Of a DNA stretch of 49,323 nucleotides, positions 16,239 to 24,267 are shown piece after piece. Each line of letters begins with the position of its first letter. The stretch's first letter is position 1. The position numbers were made by a program, and so were the translations under genes. The stretch is from assembly GCF_003206065.1 (NCBI RefSeq), contig NZ_PZJQ01000007.1:138142-187464 (forward strand). Direction: 5' to 3'. This DNA is from Salinicola halimionae (lineage in GTDB: Bacteria > Pseudomonadota > Gammaproteobacteria > Pseudomonadales > Halomonadaceae). The notes below the pieces were generated by a model. It did not search any database. It saw only the letters and a list, made by a program, of their open reading frames with translations, and had not been told where the DNA came from.

Positions 16239-17240
16239 TTATTGGCCGAGTGCTTGCAAGCGGTCGTAAGTTGCCTTGTCCCAGGTTGCGGAATCACCGT
16301 TGAGATAGGGGATGACCGCTTCGCGGAACGGCTCGGTATCCACCTTGTTGACAGTGACTCCCTGGTCTTCGAACCAGGCCACTAAATCCTTCTCCGACTG
16401 GCGAACGTCCTGGGTGATCTTCTCGCCCGCTTCCGTATAGACATCACGGAAGATCTGCTTGTCCTCGTCCGAGAGGCGGTTCCACAGCGGCCCGCCGGCG
16501 ATAGTGATTAGCGAGTCGGTAATGTGGCCGGTGAGGTTGATGTAATCCTGCGTTTCATAGAACTTCTTGGCCTTGATGGTCAGCAACGGATTCTCCTGAG
16601 CATCGACCACGCCCTGTTGCAGGGCCAGATAGACTTCGGCAAAGGCGATCGGGGTCGGATTGGCACCAACGGCCTCGGGGAAAAGCATGTAAAGGGGGGC
16701 ATTGGGCGTACGGATCTTCAGTCCCTGCATGTCCTCGGGGGTGTTGATCGGCTTGTTCGACGTGACATGGCGCTTGCCGTAGTAGTTCATGGCCAGCGGT
16801 ACGTTGCCGGTTGCATCCTCGTACCCCTTGGCGATCTCCTTGAATAGATCGCTGTCGGCGTAAGCCTGCCAGTGATCGAAATCCCGGAACATGTAGGGAG
16901 CACCGGCGATGCCGATCGGTCCGTAGGAGCGGGCGGCAAACTGATTGCCGGTGTAGATCAAATCGACGGTACCCAACGATAGGGCTTCGTTGATATCCGC
17001 TTCCTTGCCCAGCGATGAAGCGGGATACACTTCGACGCTATAGCGTCCATCGGTGCGTTTCTCGATCTCATCGGCAGCCCACAGCGCCCATTTTTGGTAG
17101 GGCGTCGAGGCTTCATAGACGTGAGCGAACTTGAGCGTCTCCTGGGCCTGGACCATGCCGCAGACAGTGATCCCGGCCAGCAGCAGTGCTGTCGAGGCCC
17201 AGCGATTGAGCAGCTTGGAGCTGGTGTGCGTATTACCCAT
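16239..17240 (-). CDS. TRAP transporter substrate-binding protein (DctP family), second system
   Basis: A 333-residue periplasmic receptor with a signal peptide of about 32 residues ending in VQAQ. ETLKFAHVYEASTPYQKWALWAADEIEKR is the mature N-terminus, and MQGLKIRTPNAPLYM carries the carboxylate-binding Arg. GVVDAQENPLLTI is a further family signature. The sequence looks most like sialic acid and diketogulonate-type receptors (SiaP/YiaO). GGAGAA precedes the ATG. It is the first gene of the minus-strand operon and is divergent from the DgoR-like regulator at 17548. Confidence 0.93.
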   Translation of the reverse strand: MGNTHTSSKLLNRWASTALLLAGITVCGMVQAQETLKFAHVYEASTPYQKWALWAADEIEKRTDGRYSVEVYPASSLGKEADINEALSLGTVDLIYTGNQFAARSYGPIGIAGAPYMFRDFDHWQAYADSDLFKEIAKGYEDATGNVPLAMNYYGKRHVTSNKPINTPEDMQGLKIRTPNAPLYMLFPEAVGANPTPIAFAEVYLALQQGVVDAQENPLLTIKAKKFYETQDYINLTGHITDSLITIAGGPLWNRLSDEDKQIFRDVYTEAGEKITQDVRQSEKDLVAWFEDQGVTVNKVDTEPFREAVIPYLNGDSATWDKATYDRLQALGQ

Positions 17241-17547
17241 CTTGTTGTTCTCCTTATCGGACAGGGCAGGCGTAGCGCCTGTTGCAGCAAGCCTGGATGG
17301 CTGAATGTATACGTGTCATACCATCATAAGAAAATCTAGCCACTGCCACACCGCGCCGCAATGCCGTGGGTATTATCCTCTGGTCGTAGATGCCTCGAGT
17401 TTTTTGAATGAATACCCAACTACGACCATGGCCGTATGTCGACCTTTGTCGGTCGCAAAGCGGGTAACTGGGTGGGTAAGATGGAGTTGAGATAGCCAAT
17501 GTTGACCATACGGCTTAACCGACTTCGACTGCCGAGAACCGATTTTC
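17241..17547. promoter_or_regulatory. Divergent control region with interleaved inverted repeats
   Basis: This gap separates the TRAP-2 receptor gene from the GntR regulator. It contains GTAT-N7-ATAC (17307-17321), GGGTATT (17368-17374) pairing with AATACCC (17411-17417), TGGTCGTAG (17381-17389) pairing with CTACGACCA (17420-17428), and GCCGTATG (17431-17438) pairing with CATACGGC (17507-17514). The arms of the second and third pairs cross and are not nested, as expected for several overlapping dyad operators serving two divergent promoters. No small gene is evident here. Confidence 0.5.
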
Positions 17548-18315
17548 GTGAAGGACGCGCCAACACCCCGTTCCCCTCAACGCCCCAGCGTCGCTGAAGC
17601 ACTGGCTAAGGAAATCTTCGCCGGGCAGTACCAGCCCGGCGATTTCGTTCCCAAGGAGATCGATCTCTGCGATCAGTTCTCGCTCAACCGTTCGGCAGTA
17701 CGCAGCGATCTACGTCGGCTGGTCGATGCCGGCATCATCGAGCGTATCTCCGGCTACGGCTCTCGAGTCCGCGCCTATTCCGAGTGGAATATTCTCGATC
17801 CGCAGGTGACCGACTGGATGGTTCAGTTCGCCACGCCCAATCCCGGCATCCAACGCGAGATCCTGACTTTCAGGCTCGACGTCGAACCCTATGTGGCGAT
17901 GACGGCAGCCAAGCGCGCCACGGCGCGGGATCTGGTGGCGATCGAAGAAGCCTTCGAAGGCATGGGCCATGACTTCTACAATCCGGAATCGTCCAATCGG
18001 GGGCGCCTGCACAGCGACCACGACGTCGCGTTTCACGTCGCCATCTTCAAGGCGACGCACAATATCGTCTGGACCCAGCTGTCGCATATTCTGCGTCCCT
18101 CGATTCATCTGCTGGTGCAGACATCCAACGTCAGCGCCAGCGATCCCGAGCAGAGTCTGGAGCGCCACCGGCACTTGATGGAGTGCATTCGTACCCGGCG
18201 GCCGCGGGAAGCGTTCTTCGCGTCGGTAGCGGTGCTGGAAGGCACCGCCGACGCGCTGGGGATGGAAATGCCGGAAACCTTGCTGGGCGAGGTGCCGGCG
18301 GCTCTCGCCCGCTGA
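17548..18315 (+). CDS. GntR-family FCD regulator, DgoR-like
   Basis: A 255-residue FadR-subfamily regulator. The winged helix (about 12-78) reads LAKEIFAGQYQPGDFVPKEIDLC, then a recognition helix NRSAVRSDLRRLVDAG. The linker SEWNILDPQVTDWM is characteristic of D-galactonate repressor (DgoR) relatives, and the FCD domain has HSDHDVAFHVAIFKATHN. It starts with GTG at 17548. It lies upstream of an SDR, with an IlvD-type dehydratase and AraD1 protein opposite, so an aldonate or its keto-deoxy product is the likely effector. It is also divergent from the TRAP-2 operon, which it could control as well. Confidence 0.87.
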   Translation: MKDAPTPRSPQRPSVAEALAKEIFAGQYQPGDFVPKEIDLCDQFSLNRSAVRSDLRRLVDAGIIERISGYGSRVRAYSEWNILDPQVTDWMVQFATPNPGIQREILTFRLDVEPYVAMTAAKRATARDLVAIEEAFEGMGHDFYNPESSNRGRLHSDHDVAFHVAIFKATHNIVWTQLSHILRPSIHLLVQTSNVSASDPEQSLERHRHLMECIRTRRPREAFFASVAVLEGTADALGMEMPETLLGEVPAALAR

Positions 18316-18399
18316 CCGCATCGCCGGATACCCGTTCGCTGCGGACTTCGCACGCCGTGCCCGCGACGCCCGTATTGATCTCACGAGAGGAAAAACACC

Positions 18400-19188
18400 A
18401 TGGATTTCGGTATTCGCGGCCGTTGGGCCATCGTCTGTGCAGCCAGCCAGGGTCTGGGTAAAGGTTGCGCGATTGCACTGGCGAAAGAAGGCGTCAATCT
18501 GGTCATCAACTCCCGTCGTGAGGATACGCTCGATGCGGTTGCCGCAGAGCTACGCGAACTGGACGCGACGATCGAGGTACGCCCGATCGCCGGCGATATC
18601 GGCGACCCGCACGTCCAGAAAGCCCTGCTCGCCGCCTGCCCTCAGGTCGACATTCTGATCAACAATAACGGCGGGCCGCCGCCCGGAGACTTCCGCGACT
18701 GGACCCGAGAGGACTGGCTAGCGGCGGTAGAGGCCAACATGCTCACGCCCATCCTGCTGATTCAGGCTTGCGTCGATGGCATGGCAGCACGGGGCTTCGG
18801 TCGCGTCGTCAATATCACCTCCTCGGCCGTGAAGGCCCCGATCGACGTGCTCGGGCTGTCCAACGGCGCGCGTAGCGGGCTGACCGGGTTCGTTGCCGGC
18901 ACCGCTCGCCAATCGAGTCTGGCCAGCCGCAACGTGACCCTCAACAATCTGCTGCCGGGCGCTTTCGACACTCAGCGCCTGAGAGGCGGCATCGACAAGG
19001 CCGCCAGCAAGAGCGGTCGCTCCCACGAGGAGGTGGCCCAATCTCGTATGGACGCCATTCCTGCCGGGCGCTTCGGCAACCCCGAAGAGTTCGGTCAAGT
19101 CTGCGCCTTTCTCTGCAGCCAGCAGGCCGCCTACATGATCGGACAGAACGTGCTGCTCGACGGCGGTGCCTATCCCGGTACTTTTTAA
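18400..19188 (+). CDS. SDR-family protein lacking the Tyr-Lys catalytic pair
   Basis: A 262-residue SDR-fold protein. The nucleotide loop AASQGLG (14-20), INNNGGPPPG (87-96) and the catalytic-type serines in NITSSAV (139-144) are present. At the place of Tyr-x-x-x-Lys it reads SNGARSG, with Asn155 and Ser159 where Tyr and Lys are expected. Other bacterial SDRs with an NGARSG-like motif exist, so this is a subgroup trait and not a sequencing slip; whether it catalyses a reaction is unclear. GAGAGGAAAAA precedes the ATG. It follows the DgoR-like gene by 84 bases and converges on the dehydratase gene. Confidence 0.85.
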   Translation: MDFGIRGRWAIVCAASQGLGKGCAIALAKEGVNLVINSRREDTLDAVAAELRELDATIEVRPIAGDIGDPHVQKALLAACPQVDILINNNGGPPPGDFRDWTREDWLAAVEANMLTPILLIQACVDGMAARGFGRVVNITSSAVKAPIDVLGLSNGARSGLTGFVAGTARQSSLASRNVTLNNLLPGAFDTQRLRGGIDKAASKSGRSHEEVAQSRMDAIPAGRFGNPEEFGQVCAFLCSQQAAYMIGQNVLLDGGAYPGTF

Positions 19189-19268
19189 GGCGCCCGAAGC
19201 CGCGCCTCTATCCTGGTCGAGGCATCCGCAGCAGCGTCTCTACCTTGGTCGAGGCGCTCGGAAACGAA

Positions 19269-19294
19269 AGCGCCGAGCGGCAAAGCTCGGCGCT
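19269..19294. terminator. Bidirectional terminator-like hairpin
   Basis: AGCGCCGAGC and GCTCGGCGCT form a perfect 10-bp stem around GGCAAA, between the convergent SDR and IlvD-type genes. On the minus strand it is followed by TTCGTTT, a weak T tract. Just upstream (about 19205-19255) is an imperfect direct repeat of a CTCTA-CTTGGTCGAGG-like sequence, itself able to form small stems. Confidence 0.6.
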
Positions 19295-19325
19295 GGTAGT
19301 TGTCGGCTGCCCGCGTCGGCCGAGG

Positions 19326-21125
19326 TCAGTGATTGTCGCGCGGCAGATCCCAGGCAATCGCCCGATATTTGGTGGCCGGTGCCAACGTCATCCCGCGATC
19401 AAGCTGTTCGACCATCGAGCGCTGAATCTCCTGCCATGGCGTCTGATGATCGCGATAGGGATAACCGCCGCTGGCTTCGAGCTTGGCGCGTCGTGCCGCC
19501 AGTTCTTCCGCATCGACCAGCAGGTTGGCCTCGCCACGGTTGAGATCGATACGGATCCGGTCGCCGCTCTCCAATAGCGCAAGACCACCGCCCGCTGCCG
19601 CTTCCGGCGAGGCGTTGAGAATCGACGGCGAACCCGATGTTCCCGACTGACGTCCGTCGCCCAGACACGGCAACGATTCGATACCGCGCTTGATCAACGC
19701 TTCTGGCGGTTGCATGTTGACCACTTCGGCACCACCGGGGTGGCCAACCGGGCCAGCGCCACGCATCACCAGGATGGTGTTCTCGTCGATCTCGAGCGCT
19801 GGGTCATCGATGCGTGCGTGGTAGTCCTCGGAGCCGTCGAACACCACGACCTTGCCCTCGAACGCATCGAGGTCATCGGGGTTGGAGAGATAACGGCGAC
19901 GAAAATCTGCGGAGATGACGCTGGTCTTCATCAGCGCCGAGTCGAACAGGTTGCCTTTGAGGTTGATGAACCCAGCGTCCGCTACCAGCGGATTGGCGTA
20001 GCGCAGGATGACGTCCTCGTCCTGCGTCTCCTGACCAAAGCAGTTGTCGTGCAGCGTGCGGCCGTTGACGGTCAGCGCATCGCCGTGAAGTCGCCCGGCC
20101 GTCAGCAACTCATGCACCACCGCTGGAACGCCGCCCGCCCGGAAGAACTCTTCGCCCAGATAGGCCCCCGCTGGCATCACGTTGGCCAGCAGCGGAATGT
20201 CGTGGCCGAGTCGCTGCCAGTCGTCGTTGCTCAGCTCGATTCCGGCATGGCGCGCGATCGCGTTGATATGCACCGGGGCGTTGCTCGAACCACCCAGCGC
20301 CGAACACACCACGATGGCGTTCTCAAACGCCTCTCGGGTCAGGATATGGCTGGGGCGCAGGTCTTCCCACACCATTTCGACGATGCGCGCCCCGGTGGCA
20401 TAGGCGACCATCGGCCGCTCCTTATAGGGCGCGGGGATCATTGCCGAACCCGGCAGGCTCATGCCCAGCACTTCGGCCATCGAGTTCATGGTCGAGGCCG
20501 TACCCATGGTGTTGCAGTGCCCCACCGACGGCGCCGAGTCGGCGATCCGGGCCAGGAATTCGGGATAGTCGATCTCGCCGGTCGCCATTCGCTTGCGTAG
20601 CTCCCACACGATAGTGCCGGAACCGACACGGTCCTTGCCGCGCCAGCCGTTTAGCATTGGTCCGCCGGAAAGCACGATTGCCGGAATATCGGCCGTGGCG
20701 GCCGCCATCAGGCAAGCCGGCGTGGTCTTATCACAGCCGGTGGTCAGGAGAACGGCATCGAGCGGATACCCGTGAAGCACCTCGACCAGCCCCAGATAGG
20801 CGAGATTGCGATCCAGCGCCGCCGTGGGCCGGCGCACGTTCTCGTGAATCGGATGTAACGGAAATTCGAACGGAACGCCGCCAGCAGCGCGAATGCCCGC
20901 CTTGACTCGTTCAACCAGTTGAATGTGGTGGCGGTTGCAGGGCGTCAGATCTGAACCGGACTGAGCGATACCGATGATCGGCTTGCCGGACGAGAGTTCT
21001 TCCAGCGTGATGCCATAGTTCATGTACCGTTCGAGACATAGCGCGGTGGTACCGGCGTGATCGGGGTTATCGAACCACCAGCGCGATCGCAGTTGTTCGG
21101 GGGTTCGGCGGGGACGCTCACTCAT
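19326..21125 (-). CDS. IlvD/Edd-family sugar-acid dehydratase (arabinonate/xylonate type)
   Basis: A 599-residue iron-sulfur dehydratase. The cluster cysteines are Cys63 ([10 protein letters not shown]), Cys131 ([10 protein letters not shown]) and Cys204 (GHCNTMGTA). Lys133 next to the second is the metal-site lysine, carbamylated in characterised relatives. [11 protein letters not shown] near the C-terminus is also a family signature. The [12 protein letters not shown] form and length match pentonate and hexonate dehydratases, not valine-pathway IlvD. The start at 21125 ([20 protein letters not shown]) matches relatives; the frame stays open to 21236. It is downstream of araD1 on the same strand, suggesting sequential dehydrations. 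Confidence 0.88.
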   Translation of the reverse strand: MSERPRRTPEQLRSRWWFDNPDHAGTTALCLERYMNYGITLEELSSGKPIIGIAQSGSDLTPCNRHHIQLVERVKAGIRAAGGVPFEFPLHPIHENVRRPTAALDRNLAYLGLVEVLHGYPLDAVLLTTGCDKTTPACLMAAATADIPAIVLSGGPMLNGWRGKDRVGSGTIVWELRKRMATGEIDYPEFLARIADSAPSVGHCNTMGTASTMNSMAEVLGMSLPGSAMIPAPYKERPMVAYATGARIVEMVWEDLRPSHILTREAFENAIVVCSALGGSSNAPVHINAIARHAGIELSNDDWQRLGHDIPLLANVMPAGAYLGEEFFRAGGVPAVVHELLTAGRLHGDALTVNGRTLHDNCFGQETQDEDVILRYANPLVADAGFINLKGNLFDSALMKTSVISADFRRRYLSNPDDLDAFEGKVVVFDGSEDYHARIDDPALEIDENTILVMRGAGPVGHPGGAEVVNMQPPEALIKRGIESLPCLGDGRQSGTSGSPSILNASPEAAAGGGLALLESGDRIRIDLNRGEANLLVDAEELAARRAKLEASGGYPYRDHQTPWQEIQRSMVEQLDRGMTLAPATKYRAIAWDLPRDNH

Positions 21126-21299
21126 GATCGGGGCTCTCGCAGAGTTGGCACAGGCTTGGTCGGCGAGCCAGCGCCGATCGGCAGATGCGGCCGTCGCTGG
21201 ATCGTCGTCGGTGACAGGGAAACGCGTTGCTGACATTGACCTGAAAGTCAGTTGAACACGCGGGTGGCTAACGCGAGCAATCCATTCGCGCTGGGCGCA

Positions 21300-22307
21300 T
21301 TACAGCGTTTTCGCAGCGGAATACCCGAAATCCGCTTCGCTGCCGAGCGCGTTGCGCAAGGGCCGACCCAGCGCCGGCAGGTCGATCTCGTAGCGATCGC
21401 CGGGCTCGACGACGATCTTGTCGGCAAAGCTCAGCGTGGCGGTGCCGAAGAAGTGCACATGGACGTCACCAGGCCGACGAAAGTTGCGGTACTTGAAGTG
21501 GTGATGTTCGAGGTTCGCCAGGCTGTGCGCCATGTTGCCCTCGCCAGTCAAGAACGGCTTTTCCCATAGCGTTTCGCCATCGCGCACGATGCGACTGGTG
21601 CCTTCCAGGTTCTCCGGCAGCTCGCCAATGAAAAGCTCCGGACCGAAACTGCAGGCGCGTAGCTTGGAATGTGCCAACCACAGGTAGTTGAAACGCTCGG
21701 TGATGTGATCAGAGAACTCGTTGCCGATGGCATAACCGACGCGCCATGGCTGCCCGCTCTTGCCGATCACGTAAAGGCCCGCCAGTTCCGGTTCTTCGCC
21801 GGCATCCTGAGCGAAAGACGGGGACGGGATATCGGTTTCCGGTGCCACCACGCAGTCACCATCCCCCTTGTAGAACCACTCCGGTTGCGGTCCGACCTCG
21901 CCCGTCTGCGGCTTGCCGGCCTCGACACCCATGCGGAACATGCGCATCGAATCGGTCAGCTCACTATCGTCGACCTTGTCAGACGAGGACATAGCAGCGG
22001 CGTGCATCGCCGAACGAGTATCGGCGCTACCGAGATGCGTGAGGCCGGTGCCGGTGACCAGGCAGTGCGCAGGGTCCGGGTGCGTCAGCGGCGGCAGCAA
22101 GCGGCGCTCGTCGATGAGCTGTGCATAGTCTAGGCGCGCCTCGGTCAGCGCTGATTCGACTATCGACGTCAGCGACTTGCCTTCGTCGATGGCGCGCCTG
22201 GCCAAGCCGTAGACGCCATCATCAGCATTGACGACCTGGACCTCCCGCTCGTTCAGGACCACTGCCACGGTCAGTCGATCATCGTTCAGACACTGTATCA
22301 GGCGCAT
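21300..22307 (-). CDS. AraD1/GguC-family protein, probable 2-keto-3-deoxy-aldonate dehydratase
   Basis: A 335-residue protein of the AraD1 (GguC) family, a divergent FAH-like fold. ALRYIGKS-like segment LYVIGKSGQPWRVGYAIGNEFSDH and HVHFFGTATLSFADK are recognisable. Family members occur in sugar-acid clusters and are proposed to dehydrate L-2-keto-3-deoxyarabinonate to alpha-ketoglutarate semialdehyde; the biochemical evidence is limited. GAGGAGG lies eight bases before the ATG. Together with the following IlvD/Edd dehydratase it gives two consecutive steps of a pentonate route. The semialdehyde dehydrogenase that would complete it is absent here. A perfect palindrome lies 79 bases upstream. 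Confidence 0.82.
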   Translation of the reverse strand: MRLIQCLNDDRLTVAVVLNEREVQVVNADDGVYGLARRAIDEGKSLTSIVESALTEARLDYAQLIDERRLLPPLTHPDPAHCLVTGTGLTHLGSADTRSAMHAAAMSSSDKVDDSELTDSMRMFRMGVEAGKPQTGEVGPQPEWFYKGDGDCVVAPETDIPSPSFAQDAGEEPELAGLYVIGKSGQPWRVGYAIGNEFSDHITERFNYLWLAHSKLRACSFGPELFIGELPENLEGTSRIVRDGETLWEKPFLTGEGNMAHSLANLEHHHFKYRNFRRPGDVHVHFFGTATLSFADKIVVEPGDRYEIDLPALGRPLRNALGSEADFGYSAAKTL

Positions 22308-22773
22308 TACCTACCTCCTCGAGTTAACTACGATTCGCACTACCGATTCGCACCACCGCGCTAACGTCCCTCAGCGGCAATCCAGTTCAGTGAACGCGTT
22401 CACTGAATGCGGCGCAACAACCACCCATGACGACGCCATGCCTATGTTGAACATATGACAGATAAGTACAACATAGACTTTCGGAGCAAATACGCTCAAC
22501 GCGAACCAGCGTAATCTAGATACGACGGCCAACCCTCGACATCTGTTCCTCATCGGTTTTATTGCCGAATGATGTTGATAAATCAAGGCAAAATAGAACG
22601 CCTAAACAGGATCTTTATGGCTATCTCTAAATAGATCGTTCTGCCTTGTGGGCGGCAGTAATACCAATGTCTAGCCAATACGCTTATTGCATTCAATAGT
22701 CATAAACCATAGCTTCATTGAGCGAAAAGCCCGTCAATAACCACACAAAATATCGCTCCCCAGGAGATACGCC
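22308..22773. other. Divergent intergenic region (araD1 / tctC)
   Basis: A 466-base gap with no convincing gene. The half next to araD1 has normal base composition and holds the 22-bp palindrome. The half nearer tctC (about 22560-22760) is visibly AT-rich and probably contains the promoter of the TTT operon. No RNA gene or coding frame with codon bias could be supported. Confidence 0.7.
22386..22407. promoter_or_regulatory. Perfect 22-bp palindromic operator
   Basis: The left half TTCAGTGAACG is followed directly by its exact reverse complement, giving a 22-bp palindrome with central AACGCGTT. It lies 79 bases before the araD1 start codon and 366 bases before tctC. A central CG with TGAA/TTCA arms resembles operators of LacI-family repressors, but no LacI gene lies in the window. 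The adjacent FCD and LysR regulators do not usually use such long uninterrupted palindromes. Confidence 0.7.
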
Positions 22774-23751
22774 ATGAAGACGTCGATCACCCGAACTCAT
22801 CTCGCAGGATTGCTGGGCCTGTCGTTGCTGCTGCCACTGCCGGCAATGGCGGACTATCCCGAAAAACCGATCACGCTGATCGTCCCCTGGGCCGCGGGCG
22901 GCGGAACCGACGCCACCGCCAGAACCATCGCCGCGGCACTGGAAGAGGAACTCGGTCAGACGGTCAACGTGGTCAACCGCACCGGCGGGAGCGGTGTGGT
23001 GGGACATACGGCCATGACGATGGCCAAACCCGATGGCTATACCCTTGGCCTGATCACCGGCGAGATCAACATGATGCACTGGCAGGGGCTGACGCAGCTG
23101 ACCTACAAGGACTACACCCCCATCGCCCAGATCAACTATGACTACGCTGGCATCCAGGTTGCCGCCGATGGCCCGTTCGACTCTGTCCAATCACTCGTCG
23201 ATCAGGTCAAAAGCGAACCCGCTCGAACTTATACCGCTTCCGGCACCGGCCAGGGGGGCGTGTGGCACCTGGCTTTCGCCGGTTTCCTGCTGGATCAGGG
23301 CCTGGAAGCCGACCGCGTCTCCTGGATTCCCAGCCAGGGTGCTGCACCGGCGATGACCGAGATGGCCGCCGGCAGTATCGACATCGTCCCCAGCTCGGTT
23401 CCCGAAGGGCGTTCGATGGTCGACGCTGGCAAAGCCAAGAGCCTGGCAATCATGGCACCGGAGCGACTCGACAGCTTTCCCGACGTACCCACGCTGAAAG
23501 AAGCTATCGGCAGCGACTACACCATCGGTGAATGGCGAGGTATCGCCGGCCCGAAGGGTATGGACCCGGCCGTCGTCGATACGCTCGAGAAAGCGGTCGA
23601 AGCTGCCTACAACAGCGACACCTACCAGAGCTTCATGTCCAAGCAGGGGTTTGGCACGGAGTGGCGCGGTGCGGACGATTTCGGCAAGTTTATGGCCGAA
23701 CAGGATGAACGCTTCGGCAAGATCGTCGAGCAGGTAGGCCTGGCCAAGTGA
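22774..23751 (+). CDS. Tripartite tricarboxylate transporter receptor (TctC/Bug family)
   Basis: A 325-residue periplasmic receptor. The signal peptide of about 26 residues ends at PAMA, and the mature protein starts DYPEKPITLIVPWAAGGGTDATAR, the Bug-family ligand loop. GTGQGGVWHLA and the AAGSIDIVP segment are also typical. Family receptors bind di- or tricarboxylates and, in some cases, aromatic or sugar acids. AGGAGA precedes the ATG. It begins an operon tctC-tctB-tctA-ldh-FAH on the plus strand, so the ligand is probably the substrate of the two enzymes at the operon end. Confidence 0.94.
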   Translation: MKTSITRTHLAGLLGLSLLLPLPAMADYPEKPITLIVPWAAGGGTDATARTIAAALEEELGQTVNVVNRTGGSGVVGHTAMTMAKPDGYTLGLITGEINMMHWQGLTQLTYKDYTPIAQINYDYAGIQVAADGPFDSVQSLVDQVKSEPARTYTASGTGQGGVWHLAFAGFLLDQGLEADRVSWIPSQGAAPAMTEMAAGSIDIVPSSVPEGRSMVDAGKAKSLAIMAPERLDSFPDVPTLKEAIGSDYTIGEWRGIAGPKGMDPAVVDTLEKAVEAAYNSDTYQSFMSKQGFGTEWRGADDFGKFMAEQDERFGKIVEQVGLAK

Positions 23752-23779
23752 TCCGACGACCCGACCGGGAGACGACTTC

Positions 23780-24253
23780 ATGAGAGACTTCCTGCTCGGA
23801 CTGGCGTTCGTGATCGGCGGCGGCGTGGTCATCGCCGTCGCCCGGACCTATCCAACGATGCCTGCCCTGCAGTTCGGGCCTTCACTGTTCCCCTCACTGA
23901 TCGGCGGGGGAATGGTGATCGGCGGACTGGTGCTGGCGTTGACTCGGGTCGGTCGGCTCAGGAGCGCGTTTGCCGGTCCCCGTTCCCAGACGACGAGCTA
24001 TGACTATCGCAGCCTGTTGATCTCGCTGCTGCCCTGCGCGCTGATCGTGTTCTATATCCTGACCAGCGAGTTCCTGGGCGCTCCTCTATGCATGGCATTG
24101 AGCATGCTGCTCCTGATGCAGGTGCGTGGCGCCAAGCTGTGGCTTTCTCTGATCGTATCGATCGTTATCGCAGCGGCGATCTATCTGCTGTTCTCCCGCT
24201 ACCTGCTGATCCCGCTGCCGGAAGGCACCCTGCTCTCTCAAATCTTACCTTAG
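23780..24253 (+). CDS. Tripartite tricarboxylate transporter small subunit (TctB)
   Basis: A 157-residue membrane protein with four predicted hydrophobic segments (about 5-20, 35-55, 77-95 and 100-145, the last region likely two helices). ARTYPTMPALQFGPSLFPSLIGGGMVIGG is the conserved TctB N-terminal pattern. It is the poorly conserved small partner of TctA. GGGAGA precedes the ATG. It lies 28 bases after tctC and 14 before tctA. Confidence 0.9.
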   Translation: MRDFLLGLAFVIGGGVVIAVARTYPTMPALQFGPSLFPSLIGGGMVIGGLVLALTRVGRLRSAFAGPRSQTTSYDYRSLLISLLPCALIVFYILTSEFLGAPLCMALSMLLLMQVRGAKLWLSLIVSIVIAAAIYLLFSRYLLIPLPEGTLLSQILP

Positions 24254-24267
24254 CCTGGTGATCGCTC

